A stretch of 64,000 nucleotides of DNA from the NCBI GenBank assembly GCA_019914945.1, contig CM034099.1, positions 7,316,001 to 7,380,000 on the forward strand. The letters run 5' to 3'. Each line of letters starts with the position of its first letter. The stretch's first letter is position 1. This document shows positions 1 to 12,805 of this stretch, in pieces. The notes under the pieces were generated by a model that was given only the letters and a program-made list of their open reading frames with translations, searched no databases and was not told the DNA's origin. The stretch is from Typha latifolia. Taxonomy: Eukaryota; Streptophyta; Magnoliopsida; Poales; Typhaceae. Both the position numbers and the translations under genes were made by a program.

Positions 1-1480
1 AATCAACGAAAATTTCCCTTTTATTAAAAATTATTATTATTACATGTGTTATTATATTAACAACGAAAATATACCAAAAGGTAGGTGATAAACAATTAAT
101 TTTACAACAGATAACTTTCAATTTTCAATATTAATTTCTTATCAAAATCGAATCCAATCCAAATTTTTTTTTTCCCACTTTCGCTTTGACAGCGTGGAAG
201 AGGGGAGAGAGACGGAGGGGAGTGGGACAGGTGGCAAGCAAGAAGAAGAGTACAAATATGATATACTCCAATCTCGTGCGACATTTCCTCCGACTGGAAT
301 GGCGCCAAAAGTCATGCCATGTATACAGACACGTGGCACAACCTCAATGCGTCGTTGGCAGTTCTCGTAGGATTTGCGATGAAACTGACGGCGGATTGGG
401 CTGGCTGGGTTTGGTAGGTTTAGACATACATTTATTTAACTTGAAAGACGAAAAATATTTATGCAAAAATTTAGCATTAGTTTTTTAGGCTACTTTTACA
501 ATAAGACCCTTGGATTAACATTACTTATCTCCACATACGACCTTTGATAGAACTCTATTTTGTAATACAAACACTTTTCGCAATGCAATCTTAAAAGTTT
601 CTTCCAAGTATATTGAGAGTTGTTGACCAGATCAAAAGAGTTTACTTTCAAAATTATTTACTCAGGTAGTCCATCCTCCAAACTTAGTATGAAAAAAAGG
701 TCTACTTTTTTCTTACACTATACTGTATGCCACTTTATGGTTTCGGTTAAAAGAACATTATTTACACTATTTTTTTTTCATCTTTTCATTCACTTTATAT
801 CACATCAAAATTAACTGTTATATTTTTATTCTAAAATATAAGTGAATATAAAAATAATTATTTCTAAAATAAAATTCTCATTTTAAGAATAACAAAAAAT
901 AATATCTATTCTAGAATTGATTCCGCTTGAATACAAAAAAATATAAACTACTCCTACTATATTTTTTAGTTGCAAAGGAAGCTCAGCAAGTCTTCCATAA
1001 TAATGCAAGATGACTGCTCTCTGCTAGTTTATGCCCACTAATTACAAGTGCAAAATCAGGTAGTGGGGGAAAGAAATCCCTGAACAATAGTTCAATCGCA
1101 TGAAGTGTTTTGCAATCAAAGTTTCATTCAACAATCAATGTGCAATAGTTGAAATCAAAGAATTTAACAAATCTTAACAAAATCTGAATAAACCCTTATT
1201 ATTAATAATTAAACAATAAGGGCTAAAAATACAGTAGAAAAAAAAAAACAACTCAAAATGACAGCCTAACACCATATGTGCCATGCTAATATATAAATGA
1301 TCCAATTATGGTGCAAAATGAATGATAAGATCAAACCCACATTGCATAGAAGCACCTGTGCGGAGATTGATAGCTACTGGATATCCTTGATTTTACAAGA
1401 AACTATCAACATCTAAGAACTGCAGATTCAAGATGCTCTTCAAGTCCAGTAAACAAGTTCTTCTGGATCTTCTATTCTTC
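1..1480. other. Intergenic region left of GAUT7, no gene recognised
   Basis: AT-rich sequence downstream of the minus-strand GAUT7 gene; its right part should hold the GAUT7 3' UTR. Short open frames here match no family I recognise. A G-box/ABRE core (CACGTGGC) lies at 30-37 of line 301, that is 330-337, in a relatively GC-rich stretch (about 180-420). This could be promoter sequence of a leftward gene outside the window. The stretch 820-930 is AT-rich with TATTCTAGAA-like words that recur near 57770-57900. Confidence 0.5.
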
Positions 1481-1670
1481 TCGGATTAAATTGTTCCTAC
1501 AGCTACCTCTTGGCCTTGTGCTGTACTGACCTCCATACGTATGCCATATGACATAGCTTCCCTTTGGGTAGCTACAGTCATCCATCCGGCACAGGCAAAA
1601 TGTATTTTAGCCGATAGACTTAACAATCCAGTAGGACTTGTCAAATTGCCTAACCTTACACTATCCTTAG

Positions 1671-4600
1671 CTATAAATGTACATTGCACTCATCCAGAAA
1701 CCGCTCTTCTTGCGTAAGAAATTTCTTCCAGTACTTCTTGTGATCTGGTATACCTAATTCAAGCCAAGGTTTCATGTTGCCATTATAATGCAACGATATA
1801 GCACTGCTTATAGCATCCTCACTGATATCATAATCATAGCCAAGCCCTGATAAACTCCATGTGTCATTCAAGGGATAAATGAGATCTTGAAAGGCCAGTA
1901 AGCTTATGGGCAGTGCTGCAGCTTGCAAGGACGCCCCCTTCCTACTTTGGAACTGTAATATCAGCAAATACAGCACGAACTTTAGAGCCAAAATTAAAAA
2001 TGTCATTTATAGTATTTTTTTCAACAAATATTCCATACTTTATAAAAATAAACAAATTCCAGCTATATTTAATGCATTTATAGTTTAGGATGATTTATAG
2101 TTTAGCATGAAAATTCTATATGTTAAAGGATTGTATATGAATTACATGTTCTCTTATCTCCTCCGAAGTAAAAGAATATTTACTTTGATATATGAAAGAA
2201 TCTAAATGCCTCTCTTTGTCCCCCGCTGGGGGGAGCCTAATATTAATTTTAAAAAAAACTCATCCTGGAGTGAAGGACAGAACACAAAAAGCCTTTTTTT
2301 TCTGGAAATGGAGAGAAAGTCAGCACTCGAATGAAATGAGGTGTCGACCAGTTTTTCAAGACAAAAAGGCACAGGAAGCAAGAGAATGACATTTGTTCAT
2401 AATCAGTATCACTATCTAATACCTACAAAAAGACAGACAATACTATTCTAGTTGCCTTCACTTAAAGGAAAATTTAGAAATTATTTTCAGGTTGGATCCT
2501 AGAATCATATAGTTCAAATGACAAACAAGTACAAAAATTAAAGGATGCTGAGGAATCTCAAATAGTTATACGACAATATCATTTAATAGGACTGTATCAT
2601 AACTCAAATAGAAAGAACAACACTTTTATTACCAACTATCTTGGATATAAGCAACACCAGTTGTTTAAGATTGCTATCTTTTTCAATATCTGAATGATGT
2701 AAAGAAGTGATTATTAAGATAAATAAATAAACACACAGTGCAGATTCCAGTTTTGCTGATATAAACCTAAGAATGTAGGCTCACTATAACGTCTCCTAAC
2801 GATTTATACTGACCTGTTGGAGGATCTGCAGATACTTCCCTGTAACATTAAGCTCTCTCCACTTCTCCAAATCCACTATATTCAAGCCAGACATCCAGGA
2901 ACAAGAATAATCATCATAGCTGTTCTCCCTCAAGTATCTTTTTAGCTGACCAAATCTCACGCGACAAAAATTAACAGCACCATTTACCTTTTCTCCCAAA
3001 TCAAGGTTCCATAATGAAGAAAGGTCATGCTGGATGACCACATCATCATCCAATATGATCACCTTCTTCAACTTCTTGAATATTTCTGGAAGAAGAAAAT
3101 GCGAGTGACTGAAAATTGACAAGTATTCTGTACTCATCCTTGCAGCGGGTTGATCAATGTTACGAATGGAAACACGGAACTCCTCAGACAAATAGAGTTG
3201 CTGAAGGCCCACATCACGCAAGTTCTCGAGACTATGTTCGTCATAGTTTATGACTTGAACAGCTGCTTCCATATAAGAATTTCTTGCAAACCAGAATTTC
3301 ATGGCATAATAATTCTGTGAATCTGTTAGCAGATGAAAAACCATATTTCCTGTTACCTGTAAAAAAAATTGAAAAAAATAGTAATCAATGCCAATAAAGC
3401 ATGACATATTTTAATGGCTAAACATCAATGTACTAATGTACTACCTACACTACCTCAGAACTCATCACAGTTGAGTTGATGACAACAGAAGCTGCAAGAA
3501 CATTTCTAGAGAATACGATATAGTGCCTGTATTTTGGGATATCAAATTTATGAACATTCAAGTGCTCTAAGTCCACTGGCGGAGATTTAAAGTACTCCAC
3601 TGTCAACCTCATAGACAAACAATGGAGACTTTTGGGCATTGTCTGAACACCAAGATTGTAGAGGAAAGCACTTTGCTTCATATGAAAGTGAGCTTCATCC
3701 TCTGTAAGATCAAGTATCTGCCTGAGTTTCTTGTCAACATTATTGCAATCTGCAGTGTGCGACTTGGCCCTTGCAATTGTTTGATCCATTGTTTTAATCT
3801 TCTTTCCAATACTAGAAGTAAATAAGAATGTCATCATCATCCCATATAGGCAATTTAAAGCATAATGGAAAGCCCAAAAGCCCTTCCAGATATTCAGAAG
3901 ATACAAGATATAAAGCAATGAATTGCAAGTTCATCCACAGCTGAGAGAAACAAATTGCAGAATGTTTGTAACCTACATAATACATTTTCATGTCTTAATT
4001 TTGTCCAAATAAATAGGAGCATATTATTCAGAAGCATTTTCAGTCTTCAACAATCTGTTGTACACTTCGTTAAATGCCAGACCACAATTTTAGCATGACA
4101 AAAGACCAATCAATTATAGAATAAGAAGTATAAGTTCCCACTTGATAATGGAGGTATTTCTATCATTATCCACAGAAGTATTGAAGAGTCTATCCCTAGA
4201 TTATTGATCTTTGATCATTAAAACACTATCTCAAGGAAAACTAAGAAGATCCAAACACGACCCCTTTAATATTATTTTAATACAAAAAATTTTAAATTAG
4301 TAGAATTTTAAAACTATTAATGAATCTAGGTTTCTCTCTCCTTGTCATTTGACATCTCATTCATTTTCACCATGTCATTATCTTCTCCACCTCTCTCTTA
4401 TCTCTCCTCTACTCTTTTTTCCCCTCTCCATCGTCCAATCAAAACCAACTCTTCTCTCAACCTCATCCTAACTCTCTACCTCTGCTCTCATCCTTCCCTT
4501 TCCCATTCCACCACCCTCCTCCTCCAATGCACTGTCGAGCCAGACCCTACCTTCCCCAGCTAGCGCTGCCATTTCTCCTCCGCTCTCTTGCACGATGATT

Positions 4601-7600
4601 CCTCCTATGGTGAGATACTTAGATGTGGTTTAAGAGGGGAGATACTTAGATGTGATTTTGGAGAGGGGGGAGAGGTGGGGTGGGGTGGGAGAGAATAGAT
4701 GTTTTTGATTGGATGGGATAGAGCAAAGAAAAAGAAGAGAAATGAAGGGGAATGGGAACGGGAATAGGAGAGATGAGGAAGATAATGAGATGGAAAATGA
4801 TAAGTAGAGAGAAAACCTAAGCAGGTAAATAGTTTAGAAGTGCTACAAAAATTATATTAAAATAATATTAAACAAGAAAATAGTCTCCAAACAAGAAAAG
4901 CTCAATCCAAAATTGATCTTCACAAATCCAAGAAACATCCATGTACCTGCCAGAGAAATTATGTTATTATTGCATCCAAACTCACAATGAGAATGATAAG
5001 ATCAATGGGTTCGAGAAACTTTCTTGACAATAAAGATTTGTATTCTAGGGAAGAAAAAGGATCGGATATGAATCAAATAGCGGTCAACCCACATTAGGAT
5101 TTAGTTCTTTGCTTTAGATATGGATCGGATCTTAAACGGATACTAATACAAATTGAATACGGACCGGATCTTAAATGGATTTGGATACGAACCAGATTTT
5201 AAACAGATTTTATACAAATTGGATACCTATCGGACCTTAAACAAATAAAAGTGCAAATAAAGATGAAATATAGATAAATTTATAAATGGGTGAATCTAAA
5301 GCTAAACATATCCGGAGTTTAAGGATATGCAATATAATAAAATTCACTAGTATATTTATAGATAAATGGAAATTTGAAAATGTATCCTACATCCATATTT
5401 AACAATGGGACATATATTATGGAAGATGAAAGGGCTAACAAATTATAGCCAAACAAGTTAAGAGAGCTAGGAAGTTTAAGAATCTATTAATACTAGTGGA
5501 TTGAAGTTATATATTTGTGGATGACCAAATATCCGAATATTTGAATCCGAATCTGTATAGGAATCCATATCTCAGTGAAGTTTATAAATTTGTATCCAGA
5601 TCCAAATTCAAAAAAAATTTCAAATTCCTATCTGCATTTGAATCTGGGTCGGATAAGAAATTTACAACTCATATCATAATATCATATGCTTTTCAATTAT
5701 GGAACAAGGTCAAATCAAATATTATCCAACTCATTTTCACCCCTATCTGTATCACATCATCCTCCACTCGTAATTCTCATGTGTAACAGCAAACCTAAGA
5801 TTATATCCTGAAACGGTGTCTTAACTACGGATATCCATGGCATGATTTGTATGATCCTTAGTTATGGGTAGGCTCAGATGGAAGCAAAGATAAAGACTAA
5901 ATTTGCAAATTTCACCTGCATACATGTCGGATATATTACAGCTCCTTTAAACATTTTAATATATGAAGCATACCATTTCACCTCATAAGTACTAGGGGGC
6001 TAGACTATTCTGCTACCCTCGAACTAGAATATGTTGGATTTCAAAATCGGATCAATAAATTGAGACAATAGCCTATAGTTGCCTTGATATGTGATTTAAT
6101 CTAGAAGTTAAAGATATGTCTTGGCTTTTGTTAATTTCATCTGTTCACAGCAATTACACAAATTGAAGAAAATATGAATCCTTGACAATATGAATCCTTG
6201 ACATTATCTGACTTCTTATTAATAGGAGCTTGTGAACTTTCAAAAATTAAGTAATGACTATACAGTTTTTGAGTGATCTCTTAATTCAGGTCCTTGCTCC
6301 TCAGGATTGTACCATCCAGCAGTACTGTTATCGTGCATATCAAGTCTTCATGGAGAGCATAAGGACATAAATCAACAGAACTGCAGAACAGAAAGTAGAA
6401 TTTAATACTTACAGAGGTGGAAGATCAGCATCTATAATGGCCTCACTAAGCATTCGTTCATGCTCCTGAATATTCTGCTTCAATAGACGAGATAATGTCT
6501 CCTCCCCACGAAGCTTCGTGATGCTTGGATAGTAAGCTCTAGCCTGAAATAGCTGATCTTTTAGTTTTTTAACAACTAAATCCTTCATTTCTTCTTTGTT
6601 TTCAATGGACCAGAGGCAGTAGCTCCCAAATTCAACTTGGCAGGATTCTTCAGTCTCATCATCATTCAAACCTTTGGCTTTCTTCTTCTTCTTGTCATTC
6701 TTGCCATACAGGACAATGTAGAATGCATGAACAATATAATCATAGAATATGAAAATGAAGAAATTATGAAACATACAAAAAAGTCAACTAAAATATCAAG
6801 TTGCCAACTTAATTAGCTAAAATGTAACATAACAAATATATGAATCACTAAAGTATTTAATAAATTGAAATCATCAGCTCAAACCATATCTAGTAATTTC
6901 CTTTTTGCATTTGCTAATATGAGAGGAAGTCTTACTCGCATACTCAAAGCTAGAGGTGCTTTTGGTATAGTGGTATGTGGCGTAGGAACAACTGCATTTA
7001 ACGGAAGAAAGCACAACAGTAAGTATTTGAAATATTCGAATTGAGGGAAATGAAATGTGAAGAGAGTAAAAGAAACAGTCAATAGAAGGTAGATTACTAG
7101 GTTGATTCCCAAAATAGGCTCACATTGTTACATTTTTCCCATGACCAGTATGTGGCCAGGTCATGAGATCAGACATGAAAAGCAAAAGTAGATTTGCACC
7201 AAAAAGACCTGTAAGTGATGTTGGACAGGTTAAACATTTTATATATTTTCCCTTATATTTTAGAACCACTACCAAAGCTGGTAAGGAAGTTCATCATAAG
7301 CTCCTCCAAATTCCTACTTGGTCTTATGGAATGAATACACCACATACCACAATCTTATTTAATATTGTGACTCTTTTATGTAAAAAAAAAAAAGAGTTTA
7401 ATTCGTATTAGCACATAAACACATGAAAAATTAAAGACTAATATCTAACAAATTTTGCAGCCTTACACCAATAAGAGAAATAAGAACAAGACATTGCTAA
7501 GTTTCTGCAGTTCATTTTAACTTTTCTTGCTTTCTCAGAATGCTCCTTTTCTATTTCAATCTACAGGTAAGTAGGTAAATGGTTATTAGTTTGTCCCTAG

Positions 7601-7951
7601 CCCCTTCTCAAACCAGATCAAAGCCAAGTACTTACTACCTTTTATAAAGCCCTAATAGGATAATACTCAAATCCAATGTTCCGAGTATCGAGATTGGAAT
7701 CGACTGCCTTAAAAAACAATATGTATCAGACCATTCATAGTAGCATGTATTTTTAATATACATAAAAATCTAAAAATTAAATGAAGAAAGATATAAAGTA
7801 TAATTTATTCACACATGAAGTCTAAAAACTAAAAAAATATTATTTTCTCAATCTTTATCTCTCTCTCCCTTTCTCCCGCTCACTCTCTCTCTCTCTCTCT
7901 TCCCTCTCTCTCACACAAATAAAAAATCCATTTCTTTTCCTTTCTCTCACT

Positions 7952-8025
<74 letters not shown>

Positions 8026-10033
8026 TCCTCCCTATCTCTCTGCCATCTCTAATCTCTCACTCTCACCCAAAGAAAAAATCTCACTCAAACCCTCTCCCTC
8101 TCCAACTCCCCCTTCTCTCTCCCTTTCCCTTTCATAGGGTTCGGGGTGGGATCGAAATCAGTAGAAAGCTTGCTCAAATCATATATTAAAGTATCAATTG
8201 TACCTTTTCATATTGAGTAAGGTATCACACCAATGGCAGAGTCATTGTGGGTCTTCTTACTATTTACTTGCTAATAGAAATGAGAACAAGACATTGCTAG
8301 GATTTTGCAATTCAATTTAATTGTTCTTACTTTTTAAAACCTCTCTCCTTTTCTACTTTTATCTACAGTAACTGATTATTAGCTTGTTCCCAGTCCCTAC
8401 TCAAAACAGGTTAAAGCCTAATATGTGCTATCATTAAATATGCTCTAACTACGCAAATCATATATTGAAGTATCAATGCAGGATACCTTTTTGTGTTGAG
8501 TTAGATATCACACGATTGGCAGAGTCATTATTGGTCTTCGTATGCAAGTTTACGTTATCTTCGAGTGCTTTCTCTTCCTCAACATCCTGAGAAGCAGAAC
8601 GTGAAGATATCTAAATCAGAATAGTCACTGGATAAATTATTAAAATCAAAATATTTCATCCAACTAAATACCAACCGTAGCAAAAAAGAAACACCATCCA
8701 TAAATCCGTAAAAATTAAATAAGTATAATTCCTATAAGAAAAGTTAAAATGAAGCAAAAACTGGTAGTAGCATTAAATAAAATGATTGTTACAATCATTA
8801 GTAAGATATGCTAAACTGTGAAGAGCTTAAAAAAAATCCCAGCAATTGCTCTCCAAAAGTGTAAAGAGCACCTTCAATAAAATAAGTAAATGACACAAAC
8901 TGAGAATGTTGCTCCATTGTGATAGCATAACAGACATGGACACTACTCTCTTGAGATGTTAATATATTTTGAACAACATACCTACCTGAATCAAGTAGAA
9001 TCTTTCAGTCTATCACCATGTTGATTACTTCCAATATGAAAGACAATAGAAAGAATGCTTATAAGCAACATTGTACTGATGTGCTTTGAATATATATCAC
9101 ACTATTGACTTTGAGCATAGAGTTCCATAACCTACCATTCTGGATTTCCATAAAAAATAGCACCTCTAAAATTGAAAGGTAATGAAGCACTTAGCCCATG
9201 ATCATTCATGAGTTGATAATACAAAGCAGCTCGACTTACAACAAGCATGATCATAAATAAAAAAATTAAAAAAAAAAACTCCTTTTATTCTATCCAAATT
9301 AACATATCTAAGAGAATTCTGCAGTCTATGGCAAAGAATCAAATATAAGGCTTCCAATGCGGTTAACAACTCAAATGACAATATGGAACCGTTGGCAAAG
9401 ATGGCCTAATTTATTTATTTTCCTGTGACATGAAGCAAAGACAATAATTGCATATTTCACTACCTTTTACACCAACATCCTATGACTACTCAAAAAATAA
9501 ATAATGCGAAACTAACCTCTGGCAAATCTCGGCCACCTTGACCAAAAGAATGGAATCTAATCTCCTGCAGATCAAGCTTAGAAATCCACTCATTACCAAA
9601 TAGCACCATAGGACCCCAAAAAAAAAAGGCAACCAATCCATTAGCACTTCACGTCAAAATATCCTTACCTGCTGCAATCGTTCATCGGTCACATACCCTG
9701 CATAAATAATCACAAATAGCATCACCCACCTAATCCATTATAAGAATAACAGACTATTTCCTTAGACCATCAGAACAATCACAGAGATCTCTTGATCCGA
9801 GATCCGTCGGAAACATATTACAATGGCAACCAAACCGTGATTTCTGAGTCGAATCCATCTCGGATCGGAGAAAACCCCTAGGGATCAAAACAAGATTTTA
9901 AAGATAACGCACCTGCAGGGAACCGACCGAAGAGGAATGCGACAGGGACGAGAAGCGAGCAGACGACGAGCGCAAGCACCGCCAAGGCGGGACCCCTCCA
10001 CCTCCTCTTCGCCTGCTGCAGCGTAGCTTTCAT
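1671..10033 (-). CDS. Probable galacturonosyltransferase 7 (GT8 family), 9 exons, 624 aa
   Basis: GAUT7-type protein of homogalacturonan (pectin) synthesis in the Golgi. In Arabidopsis GAUT7 anchors the catalytic partner GAUT1 and is thought to have little activity itself. Coding exons on the minus strand, in order: 10033-9913, 9697-9669, 9564-9517, 8586-8487, 6991-6885, 6699-6413, 3811-3454, 3356-2814, 1952-1671. Phases agree and the total is 624 residues, close to Arabidopsis GAUT7. Residues 1-40 hold a basic start and one membrane anchor (ALAVLALVVCSLLVPVAFLF), so it is a type II Golgi protein. Residues 67-230 form a poorly conserved stem with a lysine run. The family block CNNVDKKLRQILDLTEDEA is in exon 7. 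The GT8 acidic motif ILDDDVVIQ is near residues 453-455 and HYNGNMKPW near 586. The exon 5 and 6 boundaries are the least certain. Introns hold repeats, described separately. Confidence 0.93.
4265..4872. mobile_element. Foldback/MITE-like inverted-repeat element in GAUT7 intron 6
   Basis: The ends are inverted copies of each other: TTTAATATTATTTTAATA at 4265 pairs with TATTAAAATAATATTAAA ending at 4872. The similarity continues inwards for about 90 bases, past a CTAGGTTT..CTCTCT block whose complement is at about 4806-4820. The centre is CT-rich on the left and GA-rich on the right, so the whole unit could fold back. A short internal direct repeat (GAGATACTTAGATGTG) occurs twice near 4612-4660. 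I see no clear target duplication, so the family is open. Confidence 0.65.
5030..5790. repeat. Degenerate GGATCGGAT-type (hAT-like) repeat in GAUT7 intron 6
   Basis: The stretch is dominated by variants of GATCGGAT, GGATACGAA and GGATCTTAAA, and ends with TTTTCACCCCTAT at about 5737. The same word set and the TTTTCACCCCTA end occur at 41450-42030 and in reverse at 55676. This pattern fits old non-autonomous hAT-like elements that are widespread in plants. No coding capacity is left. Boundaries are approximate. Confidence 0.5.
7954..8022. repeat. (CT)n microsatellite
   Basis: Uninterrupted CT dinucleotide run of about 69 bases inside a longer CT-rich tract (7850-8110) in GAUT7 intron 4. On the coding strand it reads GA. 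It is likely length-variable. Confidence 0.95.
8200..8260 (-). pseudogene. Decayed duplicate of GAUT7 exon 4 (pseudo-exon)
   Basis: Read on the minus strand, this matches the second half of exon 4 (residues around TNNDSANRVISNSTQK). It keeps an AAAAG|GTA-like donor but has an in-frame TGA (complement of 8208-8210) just before it. The 5' half of the exon and its acceptor are not present. Inclusion would truncate the protein, so it is scored as a dead copy in intron 4. Confidence 0.7.
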
Positions 10034-10071
10034 CTCTCTCCCTCCTCCTCCTCCTCCTCCTCTTCCTCCGC

Positions 10072-10116
10072 CTACCTTCTCCTATACACCAAATTGGCCA
10101 TTCACGTAGATTACAT
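10072..10116 (-). promoter_or_regulatory. Short upstream ORFs in the GAUT7 leader
   Basis: On the minus strand, upstream of the GAUT7 start at 10033, the leader has an AUG directly followed by a stop (ATGTAA, 10116-10111). A nine-codon ORF follows (10101-10072, MANLVYRRR then TAG). Both lie between a CT-rich tract (about 10250-10229, read on the coding strand) and the main AUG, provided transcription starts upstream of 10120. Such ORFs commonly lower main-ORF translation; the effect here is inference. Confidence 0.5.
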
Positions 10117-10299
10117 TCTGCAATCAAAATCTTCTTCTGTGCACAAATTCGGGGAATTGCTTCTGCTTTCGAGTTTGGATTCGGTCGGCTTTTTTGTTCG
10201 TTACTATTTGTGATCTCGAAGAATCAAGAGAGAGAGAGAGAGAGAGAGCGAGAGAGCAGTAGTGAAGGCGAGAAGAACGGAACAAAGTGATGTTTATCG

Positions 10300-12220
10300 G
10301 ATCTTCCAAACAACACCGGCTAATAATTGTTGATTTGTTAGTTAATAATTAGATTTATCCAACTACTTAATGAGGAGTGAGCGAGATTAGTTTGTTATTT
10401 TTGTTGAGATATGGAAAAGTAGGGGAAAAAAAAAGAGATTAACATTATAATGACGCCCTGCACTTTTTATATTTTGCAGATTCACACCTATCTTTTTACT
10501 ATTTATGCTTCGAGCCTCATATTCAAAAAAAAACTTATTTTAAAGAACTCAAGAGTGTTTTCTAAAAATTTATAATTTGGTACATAACATGAAGCCAAAA
10601 TAAAATTTTAGTAGTAGTGAAAGTGCACGTGTATCCACCTACAATAAGGAAGTAATAAAGGGTGCTAAATGATAAAAAAAAAAGGAAGATATAATATAGC
10701 ATGGACCCACGAGTCCAAGAGCATTTAATGGATGAATCTGAGACCAGTACTTATATTTTTGTTCTCATCTCCTTTTTCTCTCTCCCTTTTTAAGACTCTT
10801 TGTCTCATAAGCGAACAAAGCCGAGTCCACATCGACCAATTTGGTGACCCGTTACACGTCTTAATCAGAACACAGAGTTGAAACTTTTCTTTTTCTTTTT
10901 TTCGAAAGTTTACAAAAGATTCCCTGCATTTTGTGTTTATTACCATCGCTATTCTTTTGTACAGCTATTTACTAATAAGGCCCTACATTTTATTTTTATT
11001 ATCGTCTAAAGAATATCATACTATTAGTTCGCTTAATTGACAGTTATCTCAAATTTTTTTAAACATTAACTCAGATAGACAAATAAAGATTTCATATTAA
11101 AAATAGATCAAAACATAAAAGTCCACAACATTGTTGATAATTTGCGATGACTACTAGAACAGAGATAGATAAAGTTATTCTTAACCTACAATATAAGTAC
11201 TCTTTTGACAGTAGAAGGAATCATCTTATCACATCTTATCGCTTCGTTGTGAAGTTCTTTTTGAGATTCACCACTTTGAGGGCTAAAATATATTATTATT
11301 ATATTATTGGGGTCCTCCTAGCTTTCATATGTACCTCCATTTAATGGTAAATATATTATTACTATTCATTTTATTCCTACACCAAAGTTCTCATCATAAC
11401 AAGTCTTTTACCTGGCAAAGTGATCAAATTGTAGATGTGATTAAGTAGTAGTCCATGCAATCTCTTGCAAAGCCATAAGTAGTAGTACAACTAGAGCCTA
11501 GAGGCCCTTAGTTTGAATCACAACTTCTCAATATCTTAACAAAGAAATTAAAGATAAGTTTGAAATCTTTATGTATATGTATATGATAGTATAATATCAA
11601 TCATGCTATAAGCCAACTAAGGATGGATCTATTTATTAAACGAGTTATTGAATTACATGAATTATTTAAAATTATGTGAGTTATATTCAAATTATAAGTA
11701 AAATTATTCAAATAAATTAGTTATGTGAGTCAATACATTTTTTATCTGAATCTGATTATATTAAATCCAAACTCACATTTATGTCAAATAAAAAATTATC
11801 ACCCTTAGCCACAATAAATCATAAATCTTGAATTCGTTGGCATAAGACATGGAGAAGATTACAGAATAATCTCTCTTGTTGCTGATCATAAACTAAGTAA
11901 TAGAGAATCACAATAAGAGAATACTTTATAAAAAGAAAATTTGACACATTATGTATGATATGTTGTTAATATGAAAAGTAGATGAATAACTTAACACCTT
12001 AGAGAGAGAGAGAGAGAGAGAGGACGAGTCCGGTCACACGCATGGCGCATGACTCTACTCAATCATCTTCCTCTTTCCCCATCTCACTTATAAATCTTCT
12101 GCAACATGCCACAAGCATGGCGTGCAGCATGCGGCGGCCTCAAGCTAAGCGTCACACACTTCCCCATTTTTCTTTAACTTTCCCTTCTCTTCTTCTCTAA
12201 CTCTTCATCTCTATCTCCTC
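10300..12220. other. Intergenic region, left half of the GAUT7-LOR gap
   Basis: Upstream of both divergent genes GAUT7 (minus) and the LURP-one-related gene (plus). AT-rich, with no open frame of recognised family. A short (GA)n run lies at 12001-12022. At about 11640-11820 there is a GAGTTAT-rich AT repeat that ends near ATTATCACCCTTAGCC and may be an old hAT-like remnant. Confidence 0.5.
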
Positions 12221-12224
12221 AGTC

Positions 12225-12805
12225 GGAGCGAGCTAGCTCCGGCTTAGGCTCGGCTAGAAATTAATTTTGAGCCTTAGAATTGAACTCAGGCTCGGCTCAA
12301 TTCAACTCGAGCCAAGCCTAAGCCGGGCCAGACCAAACTAGAGTCTGAAATGAGCATATCATCAAGCGCCATTCAAATCGAGCCGAACTAAGCCAAATTG
12401 AGCCCAACCCAAATCGAAGAAGAAGGAGGAGGAGGAGGAGGAGGCGGGCTGGCAGGGCACCACGACGGCACACGGCGACTTGCTGCTACCGAAGGAGGAG
12501 GAGGCGGCAACCGCGGCACCGTTGCTGCAGAAGGAGGAAGAGGTGGGGCATCACTGTCAAAGGAGGAGGAAGTGGCACCGCTGCAGCTTTGCCACTACCG
12601 AAGGAGGAGGAGGCGATAGCCACGACATCGCTGCTGTAGAAGAAGGAGGAGGGGCACATTAACGAGCCTATCGAGCCAAGCCCGGCTCCAGCTCAGACTC
12701 AGCTCATATTAATTTCGAGCCGATTTTAGCGGCTCGGGCTCGGCTCAGCTCTGACCGAGTCGAGCCCAAGCCAAGCCCGAGCTGCTCGTTGAGCTTGACA
12801 GCCCT
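12225..12805. mobile_element. Non-autonomous hAT-like element with a GAAGGAGGAGG core
   Basis: The flanks are built from alternating GAGCC/GGCTC words (for example GGCTCGGCT and CGAGCCAAGCC). The right end reads GAGCTTGACAGCCCTAT, an end typical of plant hAT-like repeats (TAGGGCTGTCAA in reverse). The centre (about 12405-12660) is a GC-rich minisatellite made of GAAGGAGGAGGAGGCG-like units and gives low-complexity open frames that I do not treat as genes. The left boundary is uncertain. Confidence 0.55.

Larger units (their letters stand above)
7471..8541 (-). repeat. Diverged tandem duplication around GAUT7 exon 4
   Basis: Two blocks repeat in the same order. Block A (about 7471-7635) matches block B (about 8268-8425), both with the words GAACAAGACATTGCTA and TTATTAG. 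Block x1 (about 8173-8260) matches x2 (about 8450-8541), which is the 3' half of GAUT7 exon 4 and its donor site. The order A-x1-B-x2 implies a tandem duplication of intron plus part of an exon. A CT-rich expansion (7850-8110) now separates A from x1. Confidence 0.75.

Noticed and set aside
12398..12662. Overlapping glycine- and glutamate-rich open frames
   Set aside because: They come from the GAAGGAGGAGG minisatellite inside a hAT-like element, not from a gene.
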